Positions 36,839-45,492 of a DNA stretch of 64,000 nucleotides are shown here, piece by piece; positions within the stretch are counted from its first letter, which is position 1, and every line of letters starts with the position of its first letter. The position numbers were made by a program, and so were the translations under genes. Under the pieces are notes generated by a model. That model ran no database searches and was not told where the DNA came from. It saw only the letters and a list, made by a program, of their open reading frames with translations. This DNA comes from Planctomycetales bacterium ZRK34 (lineage in GTDB: Bacteria; Planctomycetota; Phycisphaerae; Phycisphaerales; Zrk34): assembly GCA_014873095.1 (NCBI GenBank), contig CP050848.1, forward strand, positions 434,001 through 498,000, given 5' to 3'.

Positions 36839-38278
36839 ATGCGAACTCTACTGCACTGCGTTCTTATGCTCATGTCCATCGTGGTGCTGATGACCGCCGA
36901 GGTCAGCGCCGCGGACAAGCCCAACGTCGTGATCATCCTCGTCGATGACCTCGGCTACGGCGATCTGCACTGCTACAACCCCGATGGCAAAGTCCCCACG
37001 CCCCACCTCGACAAGCTCGCCGCACAGGGCATGCGCTTCACCGATGCGCATTCACCAGCGTCTTGGTGCACCCCGACGCGGTACAGTCTGCTGACCGGGC
37101 GCTACCCGACGCGCAATGCGCTGAAGTGGCGTGACGGCCCGATCATCGAGCCCGGGCGACTGACCATCGCCTCGATGCTTCGTCAGCACGGATACACCAC
37201 CGCCGCCATCGGCAAGTGGCATCTCGGCGTCGATGTCCGCGCCGAAGACTATACCGACATCCGCGGCGGGCCGGTCGATCACGGGTTCGACCTCAGCTTC
37301 AACATCCCCGCCTCGCTGGACATTCCGCCCTACTACTACTTCTCGGGTCACCGCGCGGTACAGCCGCCGAGCGGTCACATCGACGACAACAACTCAGAAG
37401 GCTGGACCAAAATTCAAGGCGCCTTCTGGCGTGGCGGCCCCATCGCCCCGAACTTCAAAATGACCGAGGTGCTGCCGACGCTGACTGATCACGCGATCGA
37501 CTATCTGACCGAACGCGGCGCCGATGCTTCAGGTAAACCGTTCATGCTTTACCTGGCGCTGACCGCCCCGCACACGCCGTGGCTGCCGCCGGATGACTTC
37601 CGCGGGCGCAGCGGTGCGTCGATGTATGGCGATTTCGTCAGCTACGTCGATGCCAACGTCGGACGCGTGCTGATCGCTCTCGACAAGGCGGGTCTGGCCG
37701 ACAACACGATCGTGGTGTTCACCAGCGACAACGGCCCGGTGTGGTATCCCGACGATGTGAAGCGCCTGGGCCATGATGCAACCGGCGGGTTTCGCGGCAT
37801 GAAAGGTGATCTCTGGGAAGGCGGCCACCGCATGCCGTTCCTTGTCCGCTGGCCCGGGAAGGTTCAGGCCGGCGCGGTCAACGATCGCCTGATCTGCCAG
37901 GTCGATCTGCTGGCCACGCTCGCCGCCGTCGTCGATCACACGCTCAAGCCCGGCGACGCGGAGGATTCAGTGAACATGCTGCCCGCGTTGACCGGTCATA
38001 TCACGGATGAATCGGCCCTGCGACAGACGTTGCTTTCTGAAGGCACCTTCCGCCGCACGCGCGCCATCCGTAAAGGTTCGTGGAAGTTGATCCCCATCCT
38101 CGGCTCCGGCGGATTCACCCGCCCGGCCCGGATTAAACCCAAATCCAGCGGCCCTGCCGGCCAACTCTACAACCTCGCCGTCGATCCTCATGAGACGAAC
38201 AACGTCTACGCGGACCACCCCGACATCGTGGCCGAGTTGAGCAAACTGTTGGATCAGTACCCGCTGGTGACCGAGTAA
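36839..38278 (+). CDS. Secreted type I sulfatase
   Basis: A 479-residue exported sulfatase. The signal peptide is MRTLLHCVLMLMSIVVLMTA. VIILVDDLGYGDLHCY carries the first metal ligands, and the formylglycine motif is CTPTR with C77. GKWHLGVD, FTSDNGPV and the late GSWKLIPI are standard family blocks. TTGACA at 36805-36810 would start transcription almost at the ATG, and no Shine-Dalgarno is visible, so the mRNA may be leaderless. It is only distantly similar to the sulfatase at 18798. Divergent from the SGNH esterase, it could act with it on a sulfated, acetylated glycan (inference). Confidence 0.93.
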   Translation: MRTLLHCVLMLMSIVVLMTAEVSAADKPNVVIILVDDLGYGDLHCYNPDGKVPTPHLDKLAAQGMRFTDAHSPASWCTPTRYSLLTGRYPTRNALKWRDGPIIEPGRLTIASMLRQHGYTTAAIGKWHLGVDVRAEDYTDIRGGPVDHGFDLSFNIPASLDIPPYYYFSGHRAVQPPSGHIDDNNSEGWTKIQGAFWRGGPIAPNFKMTEVLPTLTDHAIDYLTERGADASGKPFMLYLALTAPHTPWLPPDDFRGRSGASMYGDFVSYVDANVGRVLIALDKAGLADNTIVVFTSDNGPVWYPDDVKRLGHDATGGFRGMKGDLWEGGHRMPFLVRWPGKVQAGAVNDRLICQVDLLATLAAVVDHTLKPGDAEDSVNMLPALTGHITDESALRQTLLSEGTFRRTRAIRKGSWKLIPILGSGGFTRPARIKPKSSGPAGQLYNLAVDPHETNNVYADHPDIVAELSKLLDQYPLVTE

Positions 38279-38280
38279 TG

Positions 38281-38409
38281 CTCCCTCTCCCTTTCAGGGA
38301 GAGGGTTGGGGTGAGGGTGGAATCAACTGACCATGTCGCCGCCAACATCATCACGGTGTACCGGGACTCACCCCTCACCCAGCCTCTCCCCTCCAGGGGA
38401 GAGGGGCTA
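38281..38409. repeat. Inverted repeat of CCCTCTCCC type, family I
   Basis: Left part CTCCCTCTCCCTTTCAGGGA then GAGGGTTGGGGTGAGGGTGG (38281-38320). Right part ACTCACCCCTCACCCAGCCT then CTCCCCTCCAGGGGAGAGGG (38367-38406). It occupies the whole spacer between the convergent sulfatase and response-regulator stops, and its last bases form the regulator's TAG. Confidence 0.85.
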
Positions 38410-38799
38410 AGAAGCCAGGCGCGATCGCGCCTCGACGCCGAGCACAGCCCGCAGACTCGCCAGCACATCCAGCGAGTTGTAAGGCTTGGGCAGAAAGTCC
38501 GACGCGCCGGCGTCGAAGGCGCGTCGTCGTGTGTTTTCATCGCCGTTGGCTGAAAGCACGATGACCGGCATGCGACGCAACGCCTCGTCCTGTTGAAGTG
38601 CCTCGCAGACCTCGAATCCAGTAAGCCCCGGCATGCGCAGGTCCAGCACCATCGCCGCGGGGCGGTGCTGCTGAGCCAGTTCGAGGCCCTGTTCGCCGTT
38701 GGACGCTGCCCGCACCTCGAAGCCGGCCTCTTCCAACCGAATGCGAAGCGCCGCAATGATGCGCGGCTCGTCATCAACCAATAGAATGCATGGTTTCAC
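38407..38799 (-). CDS. Single-domain response regulator (CheY-like)
   Basis: A 130-residue receiver domain. The GTG start at 38799 has AAAGGAA suitably spaced and gives MKPCILLVDDEPRII; there is no ATG in a better place. Acidic pair D9/D10, phospho-acceptor D53 in MVLDLRMPG, the conserved Ser of VLSANGD and Lys of FLPKPYN are all present. There is no output domain. It starts inside the last 26 nt of the kinase gene, so the two are translated together, and the kinase is the likely phosphodonor. Confidence 0.88.
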   Translation of the reverse strand: MKPCILLVDDEPRIIAALRIRLEEAGFEVRAASNGEQGLELAQQHRPAAMVLDLRMPGLTGFEVCEALQQDEALRRMPVIVLSANGDENTRRRAFDAGASDFLPKPYNSLDVLASLRAVLGVEARSRLAS

Positions 38800-40366
38800 A
38801 AGTATTCCTTTCCAAACATTCGCACAGCACACGGGCCAGCTTCGCGATCGCCGCCTGCCCGGGCCACTGATCAATTAATTCCACATCGATGGGGTCTGCC
38901 GGGCGTCGCCGATGCTTGGCTCGGTGCGCCGCGGCCTGTTGAATCTGGTTGACACGCTCGGCGGGTTCTGCCCAGATGCCGAGCATGATCACTGATCGCG
39001 CGGCATCCTGCTCGACGATCAGATCGACAGCCGGACTCACCGACGCCAGCCAGCTGCGCAGTTCGCCCGGCTCCCAGTTCTTACCCGCCGTGATGCGAAT
39101 CGCCGCAGCGGCGCCTTCCAGCCCCATCGGCAGGATCGAGTGCAGATACCCGCACACGATGCGCTTCGGGTCATTCGCCGGCAAAGTGAAGCTGAACGTG
39201 CTGCCGCGGCCTGACTCGGATTGCAACCCCAGGCGGCCGAAGTTCAACCGGGCCAGCTGCGTGGCGATGCTGAGTCCGAGTCCGACGCCCTTGCTGGAAT
39301 GGGCCGTGACCACGTCGACCTGCTCGAAGCGGTTGAAGATGCGCTTCTGCTGATCGGCGTCAAGGCCCGGGCCCTGATCGATCACTTCGATTTCAACATC
39401 GCCGTCGGGGCGTTTATGTGCTTCGATGCGCAGCGTCGTACCGGCCGGCGACACCTTGATGGCGTTGACCGCCAGGTTGACCAATACGCGCCGGGCTTTG
39501 CCCGCGTCGGCGTAGATGTTCGGCACATGCTCGTGCACCTTGGTCTGAACCGACACGTTCTGCGACTGTGCCTGTACGCGAATCATCTCCTCGGCTGAGT
39601 CGATGATCGAAGCCACGTCGACGGCGCAGCGATCCATCCGCACCGACTGAATTCGCAGGCGGGAAGAGTCCAGGAAGTCTTCGACCATGTAAGTCATTTC
39701 CGACGCGGCCGCGAGAATCACCTGCAGATCGCGATGCTGTTCCTCCGTGACGGGGCCTTGTAGGCCTTCGTCGATGATCGAGGCGTACTCCTGCACAATC
39801 GTCAACGGCGTGCGGAAGTCATGCGCCACGTCGTCGACGAACCGATGCGCGGTTTCCGACAGTTCGACCAGGCGGTGATTCCGCTGGGCCAGATCGCGTG
39901 TCATCTGCTTGAGCTGACTTTTGAGTTGACGGTTGATCACTTCAAGTCGATACCGACGCGCCGCCTCGTGCAGCATCTGCCCGAAGCGCGCCGGGTCGGA
40001 AACGATCTCGTCTTTGATCATGTAGTCGGCGGCGCCGGCGCGAAACGCCTTGGCGGCGATCTGCTCGGAGCCCTGGCTGGTCATCAGCATCACAGGCCCG
40101 ACGCCCGCGTGAACGAACTTCGGCAGCCATTCCAACCCGTTGCCCGCCGGCATCTCGTAATCGCAGAGCACCAGGCACAGGCCATCGCTTGGCAATGACT
40201 CCATCGCTTCACGTGGATCGGAAAACGACATCACCTTCGGCGCCGGTCCGCGGGGGTTGATGATCTCCGGCACCAGTTGAAGCTGACGCGACAGCAGACG
40301 CAGATGCAGATCGTCATCGTCCACGAGCACGATCCAGCGAACGAGCTGACTATTTTCTCCATGCAT
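38774..40366 (-). CDS. REC-histidine kinase hybrid
   Basis: A 530-residue cytoplasmic protein. An N-terminal receiver (about 10-140) has D16/D17 and phospho-acceptor D69 in LVLCDYEMPAG. A short coiled coil leads to HisKA with H182 in DDVAHDFRTPLTI. HATPase blocks follow: NLAVNAIKVSP (N box), VIDQGPGLD (G1) and KGVGLGLSIATQLA (G2). About 125 C-terminal residues after the kinase core match no family I know (SILPMGLEGAAAAIRITAGK onward). No membrane helix is seen, so the signal arrives through the REC domain or a soluble partner. The 3' end overlaps the response regulator. Confidence 0.87.
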   Translation of the reverse strand: MHGENSQLVRWIVLVDDDDLHLRLLSRQLQLVPEIINPRGPAPKVMSFSDPREAMESLPSDGLCLVLCDYEMPAGNGLEWLPKFVHAGVGPVMLMTSQGSEQIAAKAFRAGAADYMIKDEIVSDPARFGQMLHEAARRYRLEVINRQLKSQLKQMTRDLAQRNHRLVELSETAHRFVDDVAHDFRTPLTIVQEYASIIDEGLQGPVTEEQHRDLQVILAAASEMTYMVEDFLDSSRLRIQSVRMDRCAVDVASIIDSAEEMIRVQAQSQNVSVQTKVHEHVPNIYADAGKARRVLVNLAVNAIKVSPAGTTLRIEAHKRPDGDVEIEVIDQGPGLDADQQKRIFNRFEQVDVVTAHSSKGVGLGLSIATQLARLNFGRLGLQSESGRGSTFSFTLPANDPKRIVCGYLHSILPMGLEGAAAAIRITAGKNWEPGELRSWLASVSPAVDLIVEQDAARSVIMLGIWAEPAERVNQIQQAAAHRAKHRRRPADPIDVELIDQWPGQAAIAKLARVLCECLERNTCETMHSIG

Positions 40367-40518
40367 GCGATATAACCGATTCAGGCTTGCCGGATGATGA
40401 CCCCACGCAGACCATCGGCCGACACGTGTATGGAGTTAATATATGGTACGCAATTCGATCAATACCCCAGTAAATTGGTGGTTTTTACGGTCAGTAGAAT
40501 GCCGATGACAAGAACTAC

Positions 40519-41844
40519 TCAGGCGCGGGGTGAATCTTCAAGCACTTCGAATTTGGCCCCGGTGGCGCGGAGCTGATCAAGCTGGCGCTGGCCGATCGAC
40601 AACGTCATGGTGACCGAGTCGGCATCGTAATCGCGTTGATGCACTTCAGCGCGATTTTCAAGAAAGTGCATCGCCTTGCCCTCACGCATCGGCAGGCGGA
40701 GTTTCAGATGCATCAACCCGCCGCGCTGATGCGAACGAACGACATCGACGACCTTGTCGAGCCCCAACCCGCGCGCCGCACTGATGGCGACGGCCTCGGG
40801 ATATTCCTGCTGCCAGAGCAGCAGCGGCGCGTTGTCTTCCAGGCGGTCGATCTTGTTCAGCAGCAGCAGGCGCTTCTGCTCGGTCGCGCCGATTTCCTCA
40901 AGGACGGTGTCGACCGTGCGCAGATGCTCGGCCGCTTCGGGGTCCGACACGTCCAGCACGATCAGCAACAGGTCCGAGTGGACTGACTCTTCGAGCGTGG
41001 CGCGGAAACTGGCGACCAGGTGGTGCGGCAGGTCACGCACGAAGCCGACGGTGTCCGAGAGCATGACCGTGTCGCCGGAGCCAAGTTCCCACCGGCGGGT
41101 GCGCGTGTCGAGCGTGGCGAAGAGTTTGTCTTCGGCGCCAACGCCGGCGTCGGTGAGCGTGTTAAAGAGCGTCGACTTGCCGGCGTTGGTGTAGCCGACC
41201 AGGCCGACGGTGTAGAAGTCGACGTTGCGTTGTTTGACCTCGCGCTGCTTGCGGGTCTGAATGCGATCGAGTTCACGCCGCAGATCGGCCTTGCGCGACT
41301 GCACAATGCGGCGGTCGGTTTCGATCTGCGTTTCACCGGGACCGCGTGTGCCGATGCCGACGCCCGCGCCGGCGCCGATGCGCTCCAGGTGGGTCCACAT
41401 GCCGGCCAGGCGCGGGTAGGTGTATTCAAGCTGGGCCAGTTCGACCTGCAGTTTCGCCTCGTGCGTGCGGGCGCGCCCGGCGAAGATGTCGAGTATCAAC
41501 TCGCTGCGGTCGAGCACCTTGCATTTGCACTCGGATTCGATGTTGCAGATCTGCGAGGGTGAAAGATCGTTGTCGAAGATCACGACCTGCGCTTCCTGCG
41601 CCGCGACCAGGGCGGCCAGCTCTTGCACCTTGCCCTTGCCGATGAAAGTTCCCGAGACCGGGTGCAGGCGGTACTGGATCAGTTGATCGATCACGATCGC
41701 GCCGGCCGCCTCGGTCAGGGCCCGCAACTCGCCCAGCGGGTCGTAACCGGGGCCTTTCTGCTCGTAGGGGACCGGCGGCAGCAGGGCCGCCAGAATCGCC
41801 CGCTCCGTGCGGACGGAAGAATCTGTACGATGGGTGTCGGTCAA
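40519..41844 (-). CDS. hflX: Ribosome-associated GTPase HflX
   Basis: A 441-residue GTPase that binds the 50S subunit and rescues stalled ribosomes. The N-terminal HflX domain includes GTFIGKGKVQELAALV and FDNDLSPSQICNIE. The linker IGTRGPGETQIETDRR is a family hallmark. G motifs: GYTNAGKST (G1), DTVGFVRDLP (G3) and NKID (G4). The start appears to be TTG at 41844 (MTDTHRTDSS). A GC hairpin followed by six Ts on the minus strand lies 15-34 nt upstream. The gene is divergent from ctpA. Confidence 0.95.
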   Translation of the reverse strand: MTDTHRTDSSVRTERAILAALLPPVPYEQKGPGYDPLGELRALTEAAGAIVIDQLIQYRLHPVSGTFIGKGKVQELAALVAAQEAQVVIFDNDLSPSQICNIESECKCKVLDRSELILDIFAGRARTHEAKLQVELAQLEYTYPRLAGMWTHLERIGAGAGVGIGTRGPGETQIETDRRIVQSRKADLRRELDRIQTRKQREVKQRNVDFYTVGLVGYTNAGKSTLFNTLTDAGVGAEDKLFATLDTRTRRWELGSGDTVMLSDTVGFVRDLPHHLVASFRATLEESVHSDLLLIVLDVSDPEAAEHLRTVDTVLEEIGATEQKRLLLLNKIDRLEDNAPLLLWQQEYPEAVAISAARGLGLDKVVDVVRSHQRGGLMHLKLRLPMREGKAMHFLENRAEVHQRDYDADSVTMTLSIGQRQLDQLRATGAKFEVLEDSPRA

Positions 41845-41858
41845 AAGCGGGTGTCCTG

Positions 41859-41878
41859 AAAAAACGCGGCCGGGCCGC
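41859..41878 (-). terminator. Terminator-like hairpin in the hflX leader
   Basis: On the minus strand GCGGC-CCG-GCCGC is followed by GTTTTTT, 15 nt before the hflX start codon. The stem is short (5 bp). It could attenuate hflX transcription, or stop transcripts entering from the ctpA side. No data distinguish these. Confidence 0.35.
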
Positions 41879-41967
41879 TGAACTCAAACGTAGCTTACAT
41901 CGTAGCACACACGACTCGCCGGGCCTACAATACAAACCAGTCGCAGGCATTACCTTCGGAGCAGCTC

Positions 41968-43512
41968 ATGCAACGGTTGAAACTCGAATTCGTGATCTTT
42001 GCCGTTCTCGTCGGCATTTTCCTTGGCCGCATCCCCGACACCCTCGCCCTCCGCTCCAACGCGTACGACTTCTTCGATACGCTGGTGGATGTCCGCAGCG
42101 AGCTGGTGCGCAATTACGTCGAGGAACCCGATCAGAACAAAATGCTCGAAGGCGCCCTCGAGGGCATGATCGGTACGCTCAAGGATCCGTTCACTGACTA
42201 CCTGTCGCCGGAACACCTCGAGCAGTTCGACAAGCAGACGCGCGCCCAGTTCTCCGGCATCGGCGCCGAGATCGGCACGGAAAACGATCAGCTTCAGATC
42301 GTCAGCCCCCTGGAAGACAGCCCCGCCTTCAAAGCCGGCGTCATGGCCGGCGACATCATCATGGAGATCAACGGCAAGTCCACCGAGGGCATGAACGCCA
42401 CCGAAGCCGTCAAGCTCATCACCGGCCCCGAAGGCACCGAGGTCACCCTCAAGCTGCGCCACCTGTCCGGTGAGATCGAAGACATCACCATCACCCGACA
42501 GCGCATCGAGATTCAGACCGTCAAGGGTTTTTCCCGCGAGAAAGATCACCACTGGAATTTCATGATCGATCCCGCCCACAAGGTCGGCTACATCCGCCTG
42601 ACCCAGTTCTCCGATCCCTCGGCCGCCGCCCTGCTCGGTGCGATCAACGAGCTTAAGTCACAGGACTTCAAAGGCCTGATCCTCGATCTGCGTTACAACC
42701 CCGGCGGGTTGCTCTCACAGGCCGTCGAGATCAGCGACATGTTCCTTTCGTCCGGGCGCATCGTTTCGACCAAGGGTCGCAACAGCCCCGAGCGTGTTGA
42801 AAATGCCTCCGATGCACACGATGTCGGCGACTTCCCGATCGTTGTGCTCGTCAATGAGTTCAGCGCTTCGGCCGCGGAGATTCTCTCCGGCGCGCTGAAG
42901 GACAACGACCGGGCCGTCATCGTCGGCACCCGCAGCTTCGGCAAGGGTTCGGTCCAGCAGGTTATGGCGCTTGAGTCCGGCAAAGGCGCGATCAAGGTGA
43001 CCACCGCCTACTACTACCTGCCGTCCGGTCGCAACATCCACCGCCGCGAAGGCGCCGACACCTGGGGCGTGGACCCCAACGACGGGTTTTACGTGCCGAT
43101 GACCTTCGAGCAGGAACGCGAGATGAACAAAATCCGTCGCGATTCGGACATCCTCCGACTCAACGACGGCGACGACTCCGACACGCAGGTCACCCCGCAG
43201 TGGCTGCGTGACAAGCGTGCCGACCCGCAGCTCGCCGCGGGGCTGGAGACGATGCTCGCCAAGCTCAACGACGGCCAGTGGAAGAAAGTCGGCAAGTCCA
43301 ACGCCACCCTGCTGACCTTCCTCACGGAAAAAGCCAACCTCGAACGCCGCCGCGAACTGATGCAGGAATCCATCGAGGCTGTGTCCAAGAAGATCAACGA
43401 GCTTGAAGCCAAGATCAGCGAAGAAGGCAACGGCGCCGACAAGAAGGCGGACAAACCCGCTGACAAGAAAGCCGACGCCGAGAAGCAAGCCGAGCCTGCC
43501 GAAGCCAAGTGA
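41968..43512 (+). CDS. S41 C-terminal processing protease (CtpA type)
   Basis: A 514-residue exported or membrane-tethered protease (hydrophobic LEFVIFAVLVGIFLG near the N terminus). The PDZ domain is about 95-180 (VSPLEDSPAFKAGVMAGDII). The serine/lysine dyad is S301 in NEFSASAAEIL and K326 in RSFGKGSVQ. Helical N- and C-terminal regions flank the core, and the tail is an extreme Lys/Ala/Asp stretch (KADKPADKKADAEKQ). CtpA proteins trim the C termini of envelope proteins. GGAG lies 8 nt before the ATG. The stop overlaps the tsaD start as TGATG. Confidence 0.93.
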   Translation: MQRLKLEFVIFAVLVGIFLGRIPDTLALRSNAYDFFDTLVDVRSELVRNYVEEPDQNKMLEGALEGMIGTLKDPFTDYLSPEHLEQFDKQTRAQFSGIGAEIGTENDQLQIVSPLEDSPAFKAGVMAGDIIMEINGKSTEGMNATEAVKLITGPEGTEVTLKLRHLSGEIEDITITRQRIEIQTVKGFSREKDHHWNFMIDPAHKVGYIRLTQFSDPSAAALLGAINELKSQDFKGLILDLRYNPGGLLSQAVEISDMFLSSGRIVSTKGRNSPERVENASDAHDVGDFPIVVLVNEFSASAAEILSGALKDNDRAVIVGTRSFGKGSVQQVMALESGKGAIKVTTAYYYLPSGRNIHRREGADTWGVDPNDGFYVPMTFEQEREMNKIRRDSDILRLNDGDDSDTQVTPQWLRDKRADPQLAAGLETMLAKLNDGQWKKVGKSNATLLTFLTEKANLERRRELMQESIEAVSKKINELEAKISEEGNGADKKADKPADKKADAEKQAEPAEAK

Positions 43513-44552
43513 TGTTGATCCTCGGAATTGAATCCAGTTGTGATGAAACCGCCGCATCGGTGGTGCGCGACGGCCGCGACGTGCTGTCGAACGTGATCGC
43601 CTCGCAGCACGAGCTGCACGAGAAGTTCGGCGGGGTCGTGCCGGAGATCGCTTCACGAGCGCACATCGAACGCATCCTGCCGGTGATCGACGAGTCGCTG
43701 GAAGCGGCCGGTGTTCAGCTTGCCGATGTGGACGCCATCGCGGTCGGCAATCGCCCGGGGCTGATCGGGTCGCTGCTGGTCGGCGTCAGCGCGGCCAAGG
43801 CGCTGGCCTGGTCGCTGGGCAAGCCGCTGGTCGCCGTCGATCACGTCGAAGCCCACCTCTATGCGGCGGCCCTTGACGAGCAGCCCATCGAGTACCCCGC
43901 GCTCGGGCTGGTCGTCAGCGGTGGCCACACGAGCCTGTATCACCTGCAGGGCCCCACGCAGATGCAGCGTCTCGGCAGCACGATCGACGATGCCGTCGGC
44001 GAGGCGTTCGACAAGGTGGCGGCGATTCTCGAACTCGGCTTTCCCGGCGGGCCGATCCTCGACAAGATCGCCCGGGGCGGCAACGACAAAGCCGTCCGCT
44101 TCCCGCGCACGCTGTTGGAACCCGACAGCCTGGCGTTCTCCTTCAGCGGCGTGAAGACTTCCGTGCTCTACCACGTGCGCGGTCAGCCCATCGGGCGCGG
44201 TCGCAATGCCACCTTCGCCCGTGACGCTTCATCGCTCAGCGACCAGGAAAAAGCCGACGTCGCCGCGAGCTTTCAGGCGGCGGCCGTCGATGTGCTCATC
44301 GAAAAAGTCCGCCGGGCCATGCAGCGAGTCGAAACCCGCAGCCTTGTGATCGGCGGTGGTGTCAGCGCCAACTCCCGCCTCCGCGCCGAGGTTCAACGTT
44401 TCGGGGAAGAACACGACCTGCCCGTGTGTCTGCCGAAGATGAAGTACTGCATCGACAATGCCGCCATGATCGCCGGCCTCGCGACGCATCTGCTGGCCGC
44501 CGGTCAGACCGCCGACCTCAACCTCGAAGCCGCCGCCACCAGTTCACGCTGA
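43512..44552 (+). CDS. tsaD: tRNA N6-threonylcarbamoyladenosine transferase
   Basis: A 346-residue ASKHA-fold enzyme that transfers threonylcarbamoyl to A37 of ANN-decoding tRNAs. MLILGIESSCDETAAS is the conserved N terminus, and ATG 43512 overlaps the ctpA stop (GTG 43509 is an alternative). Metal-binding H111 and H115 lie in DHVEAHLYAA. VSGGHTSLY, STIDDAVGEAFDK and GGGVSANSRLR are family blocks. TsaB, TsaE and TsaC are not in the window. Coupling with a processing protease is not a usual pairing and may be lineage-specific. Confidence 0.96.
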   Translation: MLILGIESSCDETAASVVRDGRDVLSNVIASQHELHEKFGGVVPEIASRAHIERILPVIDESLEAAGVQLADVDAIAVGNRPGLIGSLLVGVSAAKALAWSLGKPLVAVDHVEAHLYAAALDEQPIEYPALGLVVSGGHTSLYHLQGPTQMQRLGSTIDDAVGEAFDKVAAILELGFPGGPILDKIARGGNDKAVRFPRTLLEPDSLAFSFSGVKTSVLYHVRGQPIGRGRNATFARDASSLSDQEKADVAASFQAAAVDVLIEKVRRAMQRVETRSLVIGGGVSANSRLRAEVQRFGEEHDLPVCLPKMKYCIDNAAMIAGLATHLLAAGQTADLNLEAAATSSR

Positions 44553-44563
44553 ATAAGTCAACT

Positions 44564-44627
44564 GTGGCACAGCCGCCCTCGGCTGTGCTGAAGTCATCGC
44601 CCGCACAGCCGGGGGCGGCTGTGCCAC
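44564..44627. repeat. Double-hairpin repeat, family B (copy 2)
   Basis: 64 bp with the same two 9-bp GCACAGCCG/CGGCTGTGC hairpins and GTG/CAC ends as 18710-18773; only the 15 or so bases between hairpins differ. It again fills the gap between convergent stops (tsaD and the RNA methyltransferase). Confidence 0.9.
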
Positions 44628-44641
44628 GAACTCGCGCCGAA

Positions 44642-45394
44642 TCATTTCACACGTACAGCTTCGAACATCACCAGCGCCGCGCTGACTGACACGTTCAGCG
44701 AGTCGACCGTGCCGCGCATCGCGATGCGCACCAGCAGGTCCGCCGCGTCGCGCCACGCCGCATCGAGCCCCTCGGCTTCAGCGCCGAGCACCAGCGCCGC
44801 ATCACCACCCAAATCCGCCTGTGTGTAGTCGATCGAACCATCCGGGCTCAGCGCGATGATCTTCGTGCCGCGTTGCTTGAAGCAGTCGATCAGCGTCTCA
44901 CGATCGGCGCACACGATCGGCAGGCTGAACACCGCGCCGGTGCTCGCCCGCACGGTGTTCGGGTTGAACACATCAAAATCACACTGGTCGATCATCACGG
45001 CGCCGGCCCCCGCGGCGTCGGCGCTGCGCAGGATCGCGCCGATGTTGCCGGGCTTTTCCAGCGCGCTGAGCACGACGATCATTCCGTCGCGCGGCGCCTG
45101 AGCCAGCGGCGTCGTCTTCGCCCGCATCACCACGACAAGCCCCTGCGGATTCTCACGGTAGGCGATCTTCCGCAGCACAGGCTCGCTGACAACTGTGTAG
45201 CCCGCCGGCGGCATCTGCCCGCGATACAGCTCGGGGCACACATAGCTGTCGGTGATCTGAAAACCCGCCGCGATTGCCCGCCGTAATTCCCGCTCGGTCT
45301 CCACGCAGAACAGCCCCGACCGCTTGCGCTGCGACGACTTGGTCTGCAGCCGAACGATCTCCTTCACACGCGGATTGTTCACACTGGTGATCAC
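44642..45394 (-). CDS. TrmH/SpoU-family RNA 2'-O-methyltransferase
   Basis: A 250-residue SPOUT-fold methyltransferase. The N-terminal substrate-binding domain includes SVNNPRVKEIVRLQTKSSQR, typical of RlmB/TsnR-like enzymes that modify rRNA. Catalytic-domain motifs: EKPGNIGAILRSADAAG (motif 1), LVLGAEAEGLD (motif 2) and MRGTVDSLNVSVSAALVMFE (motif 3, SAM knot). The start is GTG at 45394 (MITSVNNPRV), with no Shine-Dalgarno because the upstream spacer is wholly a palindromic repeat. The exact methylated nucleotide is unknown. Confidence 0.9.
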   Translation of the reverse strand: MITSVNNPRVKEIVRLQTKSSQRKRSGLFCVETERELRRAIAAGFQITDSYVCPELYRGQMPPAGYTVVSEPVLRKIAYRENPQGLVVVMRAKTTPLAQAPRDGMIVVLSALEKPGNIGAILRSADAAGAGAVMIDQCDFDVFNPNTVRASTGAVFSLPIVCADRETLIDCFKQRGTKIIALSPDGSIDYTQADLGGDAALVLGAEAEGLDAAWRDAADLLVRIAMRGTVDSLNVSVSAALVMFEAVRVK

Positions 45395-45492
45395 GGGAGA
45401 AAGTTTAAGGTTCTGAGTTCAAAGTTCAAAGTTGAAGACACGCACCCGCATCTGTCATTGAACTTTGAACCTTGAACTCAGAACTTCTCCCG
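45395..45492. repeat. Inverted repeat of TTCAAAGTTCAAAG type, family H
   Basis: CGGGAGAAAGTTTAAGGTTC then TGAGTTCAAAGTTCAAAGTT (from about 45394) pair imperfectly with TTGAACTTTGAACCTTGAAC then TCAGAACTTCTCCCG (to 45492). The palindrome exactly fills the spacer between the mlaE stop and the methyltransferase start. Confidence 0.85.
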
